Below, in pieces: positions 1 through 4,982 of a stretch of DNA of 5,148 nt. Position 1 is the first letter of the stretch; each line of letters begins with the position of its first letter. Position numbers and translations under genes: made by a program. The stretch comes from Methanolinea sp. (lineage in GTDB: Archaea > Halobacteriota > Methanomicrobia > Methanomicrobiales > Methanospirillaceae), in the NCBI GenBank assembly GCA_013331225.1, contig DUGV01000117.1, positions 1 to 5,148 on the forward strand, read 5' to 3'. Below the pieces are notes generated by a model. That model worked only from the letters and a program-made list of their open reading frames with translations, was not told where the DNA came from and searched no databases.

Positions 1-990
1 ATGCAGCAGCTCGAGCAGGCGACCGAGGCAGTGATCAAGTCATGGGAAAGTCCCCGGGCAGAGGCGTATCGGCGACTCAACCTCATACGGGAGGCACGGG
101 GAACCGCGGTCGCAGTGCAGGCCATGGTCTTCGGCAACCTGGGTTCGCGCTCGGGGGCGGGAGTTGCCTTCACCAGGAATCCCTGGCAGGGGAATGCCCA
201 GCTGCTGGTGGACTTCAAGTTCGGGGCACAGGGTGAGGACGTGGTCTCGGGAGACCAGTCGATCAGCACCCAGCACGAGTTCCAGCGGGCCCTGCCAGAG
301 ACTTTTTTGGAACTCTCGGAGACCGGAAAAAAGCTCGAGACCTATTACAGGGACATGCAGGACCTCGAGTTCACGGTCCAGAACGGGGAGCTTTTCCTCC
401 TGCAGACCAGGAGCGGGAAACGCTCCCCCTACGCGGCGCTGAAGGTCGCGGTGGACCTCTGCCAGGAAGGGATCATCTCACCCCAGGACGTGATCTGGAT
501 GCTCCGCGAGGTTGACCTGGATGCGATCTCTGTCGAACGCGTGAGGACAAGGGACCACCCCCTCGCAGTCGGGATTCCTGCGTCGGGCGGGGTTGCAGCA
601 GGGGATATCGCGTTCTCCGGCGCCAGCGCTGAAGCGATGGAATCGGAAGGGAGGAGCGTGATACTGATCAGGGAGACCCCTTCTCCTGACGATATCCCGG
701 GGATAAGGGCAGCGATCGGTCTCCTCACCGCGAGGGGCGCCAGGACCTCTCATGCCGCGGTGGTGGCAAGGCAGATGGGCCGGGTCTGCGTGGTGGGGTG
801 CGAGAGCCTGGTCATCGACGAGGCGAGGCGGCGGTGCCGGATCAGCGGCCAGGAACTCAGGGAGGGTGCAAGGATCACCCTCGACGGCAATTCGGGGAAG
901 GTGTTCAGGGGGGAGGTCGAATACTCGTCTGAACGCCCCACCGCGCTCATCGCGATGGTGCGGGAGTGGGAACAGTCAATGCACCTGTGA
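1..990 (+). CDS. Pyruvate,phosphate dikinase-like protein lacking the C-terminal barrel (5' end outside window)
   Basis: This is the 3' portion of a gene related to pyruvate,phosphate dikinase (PPDK), a cytoplasmic enzyme that interconverts ATP + pyruvate + Pi and AMP + PEP + PPi. The ATG at base 1 is probably an internal Met, because residues 1-30 already match the middle of the PPDK ATP-grasp domain. Visible motifs are GTAVAVQAMVFGNLG (about 34-48), GVAFTRNP (about 54-61), QGEDVVSG (about 77-84), and the nucleotide-binding Glu123, Gln135 and Arg137 in DLEF...LLQTR. The swivel domain follows with LLTARGARTSHAAVVAR, whose phosphoryl-carrier His is residue 251. The reading frame ends in TGA shortly after DGNSGKVFRGEV, which in full-length PPDK is the linker to the PEP/pyruvate-binding TIM barrel. 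The barrel is therefore absent, and I saw no continuation in other frames, since the next bases belong to a convergent gene. It could be a functional two-domain phosphotransferase or a truncated PPDK. The family assignment is firm and the activity uncertain. Confidence 0.88.
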   Translation: MQQLEQATEAVIKSWESPRAEAYRRLNLIREARGTAVAVQAMVFGNLGSRSGAGVAFTRNPWQGNAQLLVDFKFGAQGEDVVSGDQSISTQHEFQRALPETFLELSETGKKLETYYRDMQDLEFTVQNGELFLLQTRSGKRSPYAALKVAVDLCQEGIISPQDVIWMLREVDLDAISVERVRTRDHPLAVGIPASGGVAAGDIAFSGASAEAMESEGRSVILIRETPSPDDIPGIRAAIGLLTARGARTSHAAVVARQMGRVCVVGCESLVIDEARRRCRISGQELREGARITLDGNSGKVFRGEVEYSSERPTALIAMVREWEQSMHL

Positions 991-1009
991 GCCGCAGTGT
1001 TTGACCCGG

Positions 1010-2353
1010 TCAGGGCCGATCTTCCTTCTCCTGGTGAAGCCGGAACGAGGCATACTTCATCAGGGGGTATACTCCGTCTGTCATGGGGTGGACCTCCATG
1101 AACCATTTGAAGTCATGGGCGGTGACCCCGAGGCGCATCAGGAACGAGTGGTAGGCAGCGAGGATCCCTGCAGCAGGACTGGCGGTATACACCGCGCCCA
1201 CCTTTCCTGACTCTCTCGAGACGAGGATACCCGCCATCCCCGTGTGCCCCCGTGGGACCGACCAGAACGTCCCCGGCCCCGCGGGCCCCGGGGTCCCAAA
1301 TGCGACCTCGTCATCGCTCCCGTCCGCTTCCACGAATGCGTATTCCGATGCAAGGTTCATGGACTGCGGGATGGGCGTGCAGTCAGGCGGAGGTTCCCGG
1401 CCAAGGATTGACGCTGCGGCGACCGTGCCTTCGTACCGTGCCACGGGCGTGAGCGCACGTGAGCCGGTCACGTCCCCGCATGCGTATACGGAGGGGTTGC
1501 TGGTGACCATCGAGCGGTCGACGAGGATCCGCCCGTCCTGCCCTTTTTTCAACCCGGAGACCATGCCGGAGTTCGGGACCAGTCCCGCGGCAAGGAAGAC
1601 CCCGTCGCAGGAAACCGTGTTCTCTTTTGCGCCTGTTTTCAGCATGGCACCGCTGACCGCGCCATCTCCCTCCAGCCTGCCGACCGTGCACCCCTCGTGG
1701 ATTGTCACCCCTGAGAGATCCCTTCCCGCAAGTTCCCGGAGCCTCGGGTGCATACCTTTAAGAAAGGTGCTCCGGGCTGCAAGAGTGACGTCTGCCCCGA
1801 ATTCCCTGAAGATGAAGGCAAATTCCGCTGCCATGATCCCACCGCCGATGATCAGGAGGTGCTCCGGGACACTCTTTATCGAGGGGAGGGTGTGGGGAGT
1901 GTATACCCCCTGGAGCCGGATACCGGGAATATCGGGGATGCGGGGGAGCGAGCCGGTGGCAACGACAATCTTCTCGGCCGAAAACAGTTCGCCGTCCACG
2001 TAAAGGGAATTGCCATCCACCCTTCCCGTGCTCCCCTGCATGACCTGGACGCCGCAGCTCCTTGTCTCGGCATCGAGGACTGACGCAATTTTTGCCTGCA
2101 CCAGGGCCATCTCGGCGAGGGTCCGGGAGAATGACACGGTGGGGACAGAGTCGAGGATGCCAAGAGATTGAAGGTCCCTGGAGAAGAAGAGGTGCCTGGC
2201 GATGTCATTCAATGCGCATACCACCATGCAGCCATGGTGGAGGCACTGCCCCCCGAGCCCTCCTTTCTCAACAAGGGTGACCTCTGTTCCTGCGAGGCCA
2301 AGCTGCATGGCCGCGATCCTGCCCGCGGGGCCTCCGCCGAGAACTGCGATCAT
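1010..2353 (-). CDS. Class I pyridine nucleotide-disulfide oxidoreductase (dihydrolipoamide dehydrogenase-like, FAD)
   Basis: This 447-aa flavoprotein has the dihydrolipoamide dehydrogenase/mercuric reductase layout, slightly short for that family. It has an N-terminal FAD Rossmann motif GGGPAG (residues 6-11), a redox disulfide segment GGQCLHHGC (Cys37 and Cys42), an ATG flavin motif (132-134), a second nucleotide-binding motif GGGIMAAE (170-177), the FAD motif CGD (291-293) and a divergent C-terminal dimerisation domain. The segment after the second Rossmann motif ends LAARS (191-195) instead of in an acidic residue, which may favour NADPH over NADH (inference). Two positions are unusual: the PSK usually following the disulfide is VVC, putting Cys46 in place of the flavin-contacting Lys, and the C-terminal HPxxxE motif reads HPMTDG, keeping His422 but not the Glu. 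It is the second gene of an operon, 12 nt after the stop of the upstream gene and with no good Shine-Dalgarno, so translational coupling is likely. The substrate cannot be told from sequence, and no lipoyl-complex genes are nearby. Confidence 0.9.
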   Translation of the reverse strand: MIAVLGGGPAGRIAAMQLGLAGTEVTLVEKGGLGGQCLHHGCMVVCALNDIARHLFFSRDLQSLGILDSVPTVSFSRTLAEMALVQAKIASVLDAETRSCGVQVMQGSTGRVDGNSLYVDGELFSAEKIVVATGSLPRIPDIPGIRLQGVYTPHTLPSIKSVPEHLLIIGGGIMAAEFAFIFREFGADVTLAARSTFLKGMHPRLRELAGRDLSGVTIHEGCTVGRLEGDGAVSGAMLKTGAKENTVSCDGVFLAAGLVPNSGMVSGLKKGQDGRILVDRSMVTSNPSVYACGDVTGSRALTPVARYEGTVAAASILGREPPPDCTPIPQSMNLASEYAFVEADGSDDEVAFGTPGPAGPGTFWSVPRGHTGMAGILVSRESGKVGAVYTASPAAGILAAYHSFLMRLGVTAHDFKWFMEVHPMTDGVYPLMKYASFRLHQEKEDRP

Positions 2354-2365
2354 GGACTGGCCATA

Positions 2366-3337
2366 TCAGAAGACCTCGACGCCCTCGTCCATGGGCTCGG
2401 AAAGGACCTCGCCCGTATAGGCATTCACTTCGACGATCTTCTTGCCCCGCACCTGCCAGACAGGGATGAATGCCTGCTGCAACTGCACCTGGACGTTCTT
2501 CCTGTCTGGTCTCATCACCTTCTCCTCGTACGAGATGGCATCGCCGATCACCTGCTTGATCCGGATCTTCCGTGTGAGGCTCTCGATCACCTCTGCAACG
2601 ACCTTCTCGGTAGCCTCTTCCCTGGTGAGACGGGGCTGCACAACCTCAGCACTCTGGGGGATGGCAGATTCTGCGACGGCATTCCAGTCGGCATCCATCT
2701 TCGTCCCGTTGATGGCATTGATCCCGCCGCTCCCCTCGGAATCAAACCCGATGCGCTGGTCCCTGTACACCTGTTCCCCTGAACTCTGGTATGAGTAGAG
2801 CCAGTATGGCATGAACTTCAGGCTTGCCTGCCCCTGGACCTTCGCGATCTGCTCGGCAGCCTGCTTCTGCACCCGCAAGGGGAGGTGGGAGATGACAATT
2901 CCCCCGGGCTCTTCCTCTTCTATGGCCTGGGTGCTGCGGCCCCTCATGAGCGCGGGCCCCGCATCCGCCTTCGTGCGCGACCCATCCGAAAACGAGAGTG
3001 CGAGGGGGCGTCCAAGGATCTCATCCAGGGCCGCCTCTCCCGCGTACCGGATGAACTCGTCGCTCCTCCAGAGAATGCAGTTCCCCGCAGTGGCAGAAGG
3101 CTCGAGGGAGAAGAGGAGCTTCTTATAGGTGATACCCTCGCCGTCCTTCATCAGGCGGTATGCACCGGTGTTATACTCCTCGATCTCTCCCGGGTCATTG
3201 CTGCACAGGACCATGAGGTACTCATCATCCCGCTCGGCCAGGTCAAAGGGATCCTCGAGCGTGTTCACCGAGAACCCTGCCGCCTCCAGGATGGACTTTA
3301 TCGCATTTCTCGCCTTTTCCCGAACCTTTTCGTCCAT
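2366..3337 (-). CDS. Unrecognised cytoplasmic protein with two PepSY-like repeats
   Basis: I do not recognise this 323-aa protein by name. It has no signal peptide or membrane segment, so it should be cytoplasmic. Residues 1-110 form a compact unit with AAGFSV (19-24), then FDLAERDDEYLMVL (31-44), and NCILWRSDEFIRYAG (86-100). The order resembles the degenerate nuclease-like N-terminal domain of some archaeal regulators, but the catalytic Lys expected in the second strand is missing, so any such domain would be inactive (weak inference). The C-terminal part contains two similar units, each a helix followed by F-x-P-x-W and a hairpin ending N-A-x-x-G: residues about 151-212 (FMPYWLYSY...INAINGT) and about 236-312 (FIPVWQV...VNAYTGEV). 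This is the pattern of PepSY-type domains. An in-frame stop 22-24 nt upstream makes the ATG at 3337 the only plausible start. It is the first gene of an operon with the oxidoreductase, so a partner or regulator of that flavoprotein is possible but unproven. Confidence 0.8.
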   Translation of the reverse strand: MDEKVREKARNAIKSILEAAGFSVNTLEDPFDLAERDDEYLMVLCSNDPGEIEEYNTGAYRLMKDGEGITYKKLLFSLEPSATAGNCILWRSDEFIRYAGEAALDEILGRPLALSFSDGSRTKADAGPALMRGRSTQAIEEEEPGGIVISHLPLRVQKQAAEQIAKVQGQASLKFMPYWLYSYQSSGEQVYRDQRIGFDSEGSGGINAINGTKMDADWNAVAESAIPQSAEVVQPRLTREEATEKVVAEVIESLTRKIRIKQVIGDAISYEEKVMRPDRKNVQVQLQQAFIPVWQVRGKKIVEVNAYTGEVLSEPMDEGVEVF

Positions 3338-3356
3338 TAACCATACATTTCCCCCA

Positions 3357-3366
3357 TCTTATAGAA
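3357..3366. promoter_or_regulatory. Bidirectional TATA-like element between the divergent genes
   Basis: The 65-nt gap between the two divergent genes is AT-rich against GC-rich surroundings. CTTATAG (3358-3364) reads CTATAAG on the other strand, so it can serve as a TATA box both ways. For the minus-strand operon its centre is about 24 nt from the ATG at 3337, which would give a leaderless or nearly leaderless transcript. For the plus-strand gene it predicts a start near 3385-3388 and a leader of about 15-18 nt. These placements rest on the usual archaeal TATA-to-start distance and are inference. Confidence 0.45.
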
Positions 3367-3378
3367 CAATTTTTCTAT
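3361..3378. promoter_or_regulatory. Palindrome AGAA-N6-TTCT, candidate NrpR-type operator
   Basis: ATAGAA (3361-3366) and TTCTAT (3373-3378) are perfect inverted arms separated by six bases, and the centre AATT adds symmetry, leaving one mismatched pair (3367/3372) out of nine. The published NrpR operator is GGAA-N6-TTCC. This site has the same spacing with one symmetric change in each half. It overlaps the TATA-like element and lies just upstream of the NrpRII-like gene, a position where a bound repressor would block both divergent promoters. The function is inferred. Confidence 0.45.
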
Positions 3379-3402
3379 TGACAGGAGAGATTAGATGGAG
3401 AG

Positions 3403-4149
3403 ATGAACCTCCCCCTCAAGTTCGTGCATACCCGGATAGAGGAGTACGCCATGCAGGTGACCTTCGATCCCCGGGAAGGAAGAGGGACTGTCGTCTACAA
3501 CCTCTCGCTCATCAGGAAAGAGGACCTCGAATACGCCATCTCTGTCATGAAGGACGCGTTCAAGGCAGGGATTTGCGTGAGCGGCCTTGTGCGTTTCATC
3601 GAGGAGGGGGCAACAGTCGGGGATTTCCAGGTGCCATCGGGCCATTGTGCCATCATCACGATGTGCAGCTCCACGCTAGACGGGGTCCTTCTCAGGAAAG
3701 GCGTGCCCTCGAACCCCATCGGGGGTGGGGTGGTCGAGATCGAGAGCCGTGTCCCAAGGCGGTTCACCCACATGATCCTGTACGAACATACCACCATCGA
3801 CCCGCTCCAGGCACTCATCTCCCAGGAGATTACGTCGATCAACGAGATGATGAGAAGGGGGAGTGGGAACATCCTTGCGAACATCCGGCAATGCCACATG
3901 GAGGCCGAGACCCTGGTGGGAGAGGTGATCGACGACCTTGCCGGCAGCAGTTTCTCCGGGATACTGGACGTGGGCCTCCCGAATACCCCGGCGCTCGGGG
4001 TCACGGTGGACCCGCAGTACATGGGGATTGTGGCCCTTGGAGGGACAAACCCGATGGCCGCCATAAAGGAAGGGGGCGTCTATGTCGTGACCCAGGCGAT
4101 CAAGGGGCTGATGGACGTCCAGGAGATGCAGGAGATCCTGGAGTTTTAG
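3403..4149 (+). CDS. Stand-alone NrpR effector-domain protein (NrpRII-like, DUF128 family), no HTH
   Basis: This 248-aa protein is a single NrpR regulatory domain (NRD, DUF128). NrpR represses nitrogen-assimilation genes in methanogens and is released by 2-oxoglutarate. Recognisable stretches are RIEEYAMQVTFDP (11-23), VVYNLSLI (30-37), AGICVSG (55-61), GDFQVPSGHCAIITMCSSTL (73-92), GVPSNPIGGGVVEIE (100-114), LYEHTTIDPL (126-135), GSGNILANIR (153-162) and GLPNTPALGV (191-200). It lacks the N-terminal winged helix that carries DNA binding in one-chain NrpR; an in-frame TGA at 3379-3381 excludes a longer product. That matches NrpRII of Methanosarcina, which acts by binding the HTH-bearing NrpRI, so a partner gene elsewhere is expected. 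ATG 3403 is preferred because residues 8-23 resemble the conserved linker entering the NRD domain, although its GGAG is only 2 nt away; ATG 3451 has a better-spaced ribosome site. The gene is divergent from the redox operon and its stop overlaps that of the convergent TrmB gene. Confidence 0.87.
   Translation: MNLPLKFVHTRIEEYAMQVTFDPREGRGTVVYNLSLIRKEDLEYAISVMKDAFKAGICVSGLVRFIEEGATVGDFQVPSGHCAIITMCSSTLDGVLLRKGVPSNPIGGGVVEIESRVPRRFTHMILYEHTTIDPLQALISQEITSINEMMRRGSGNILANIRQCHMEAETLVGEVIDDLAGSSFSGILDVGLPNTPALGVTVDPQYMGIVALGGTNPMAAIKEGGVYVVTQAIKGLMDVQEMQEILEF
3439..3444 (+). promoter_or_regulatory. GAGGAG ribosome-binding-like site before an alternative start
   Basis: GAGGAG sits 6 nt before an in-frame ATG at 3451 (Met17 of the long form). 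That is better spacing than at the preferred start 3403. It could be an internal or alternative start giving a 232-aa product, or simply the codons for Glu-Glu in the conserved RIEEY segment, which I think is more likely. Confidence 0.25.
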
Positions 4150-4919
4150 GCAAGAACTGCCTCGCACGAGGAGAGGAGCTCCCAGTAAAGCGAGAAGAAC
4201 TTCACGAATCCTTTTGACTCAGAATAGAGCGCAGTCGGTCCCTCTCCCCCCGAGACCATGACCACCATGGCCCTCCGCTGGTCAATGAGAAACACTCCCC
4301 CGGCAACAGACGAGGGCTTGAGATTTTTCAGGGACTCCGGCGGGGACTTCACGTGCACCGAGATCTTCCCGGGGAGAGGAACGTCCCACCGGTCCGTCAC
4401 CACCCGGATGGGGACGGCCCCGCTCTTTGCGATCAGGGCCGCGGTAATCTCTTCGCGAAGGAATCCGCCAAAAAATATGGTGTCGATGGAGCACTCCGCA
4501 TGCTGGAGGAGGTCGATCAGGCGGGAGCGGATGTGCTCGTCGCCGTATATGCTCCATATCAGCTCCTGGTCTCCACGCTCACCTGATGACCTGTCCCTGT
4601 AGATCCGGGAGAGCATCTTCCTCGCTCGTGCGGCATCCGACTCGACCAACTCCAGCAGGTGATCAATTCCGTCCTCAGGGGGAACGGCCTCGAACCGCTT
4701 GGGGGTGGAGTGGGAGACCGAGACCAGGTTCTTCTGGATGAGGCGGTCCAGCACAGGATAGACCGAGGCACGGGGAACGCCTGAGATCTCGTGGATATCG
4801 GTGGCAGTCGCTCCAGAGACCTTGAGGAGACCGATATACACCAGCGCTTCGTACTTGGTGAGCCCGAGGGCTTTTAGGGATTCCGTGAGGGAGAGATGGG
4901 ATGGGGGTGTTTCGGCCAT
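4146..4919 (-). CDS. TrmB-family transcriptional regulator
   Basis: This is a 257-aa archaeal regulator. Residues about 10-67 form the TrmB winged helix-turn-helix: LKALGLTKYEALVYIGLL (15-32), then TATDIHEISGVP and the recognition helix RASVYPVLDRLIQKNLV (50-66). A short helical linker (about 83-110) probably mediates dimerisation. The C-terminal domain (about 118-257) has the phospholipase-D-like sensor fold pattern of TrmB proteins, with ELIWSIYGDEHIRSRLIDLL, then GGVFLIDQRRAMVVMV (207-222) and FFSLYWELL near the end. It is shorter than the sugar-responsive Thermococcales TrmB, and I see no basis for naming a ligand. The ATG at 4919 is supported because an in-frame stop lies 10-12 nt upstream. 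The gene is divergent from a secreted-protein gene across 63 nt containing a strong palindrome, so control of that gene and of itself is likely. It converges on the NrpRII-like gene with a 4-nt overlap of the stops. Confidence 0.9.
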   Translation of the reverse strand: MAETPPSHLSLTESLKALGLTKYEALVYIGLLKVSGATATDIHEISGVPRASVYPVLDRLIQKNLVSVSHSTPKRFEAVPPEDGIDHLLELVESDAARARKMLSRIYRDRSSGERGDQELIWSIYGDEHIRSRLIDLLQHAECSIDTIFFGGFLREEITAALIAKSGAVPIRVVTDRWDVPLPGKISVHVKSPPESLKNLKPSSVAGGVFLIDQRRAMVVMVSGGEGPTALYSESKGFVKFFSLYWELLSSCEAVLA

Positions 4920-4928
4920 TACATACCA

Positions 4929-4936
4929 TTATATAT
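4929..4936 (+). promoter_or_regulatory. TATA box of the secreted-protein gene
   Basis: TTATATAT is the clearest TATA box in the window. The usual 25-27 nt distance puts the transcription start near 4958-4960, giving a leader of about 23-25 nt before the ATG at 4983. The same element read on the minus strand (TATATAA) lies only about 11-17 nt from the TrmB start codon, too close to promote that gene. Confidence 0.55.
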
Positions 4937-4941
4937 GGCGA

Positions 4942-4949
4942 ATCTTAAA
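4942..4949 (-). promoter_or_regulatory. Candidate TATA-like element for the TrmB gene (leaderless)
   Basis: On the minus strand this reads TTTAAGAT, centred about 26 nt before the ATG at 4919. That spacing would make the transcript start at or next to the initiation codon, which fits the absence of a Shine-Dalgarno sequence. The match to a consensus TATA box is moderate, so this is tentative. Confidence 0.35.
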
Positions 4950-4971
4950 TGTTGTTATAGCAATAACAACA
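4950..4971. promoter_or_regulatory. 22-bp near-perfect palindrome, candidate TrmB-family operator
   Basis: The arms TGTTGTTAT (4950-4958) and ATAACAACA (4963-4971) are exact inverted repeats around AGCA. The central G-C also pairs, so ten of eleven base pairs match, with only 4959/4962 mismatched. It spans the predicted transcription start of the secreted-protein gene and lies directly upstream of the TrmB gene's candidate TATA element. A protein bound here should block the former and could repress or help the latter. The adjacent TrmB regulator is the obvious candidate ligand. The site does not resemble the NrpR operator. Confidence 0.6.
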
Positions 4972-4982
4972 AGTGGTTTCAC

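Noticed and set aside
991..1009. A terminator between the two convergent genes.
   Set aside because: The 19-nt gap has neither a hairpin nor a T-run beyond TTT.
1242..2003. A 253-codon plus-strand open frame.
   Set aside because: It is antisense to the oxidoreductase, whose motifs are all in order; the plus-strand product is Ser/Pro/Arg-rich with no recognisable domain.
2168..2782. A 204-codon plus-strand open frame spanning the junction of the two operon genes.
   Set aside because: It is antisense to both, and no ribosome site or promoter precedes it.
3495..4064. A 189-codon minus-strand open frame opposite the NrpRII-like gene.
   Set aside because: The plus strand here encodes a full set of NRD-domain motifs; the minus-strand translation is their shadow.
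3129..4217. A 362-codon plus-strand open frame across the intergenic region and the NrpRII-like gene.
   Set aside because: It runs antisense to the 323-aa gene and out of frame with the NrpRII-like gene, and its Arg/Gly/Pro-rich composition is typical of shadow frames in GC-rich DNA.
4930..4937. TATATAAT on the minus strand as the TrmB promoter.
   Set aside because: It is only about 11-18 nt from the start codon, so the transcript would begin inside the coding region, and no suitable later start codon exists before the winged helix. It fits the plus-strand gene better.
4950..4971. The palindrome as a transcription terminator hairpin.
   Set aside because: It lies between divergent genes, is AT-rich, and is not followed by a T-tract in either direction, so an operator is the better explanation.
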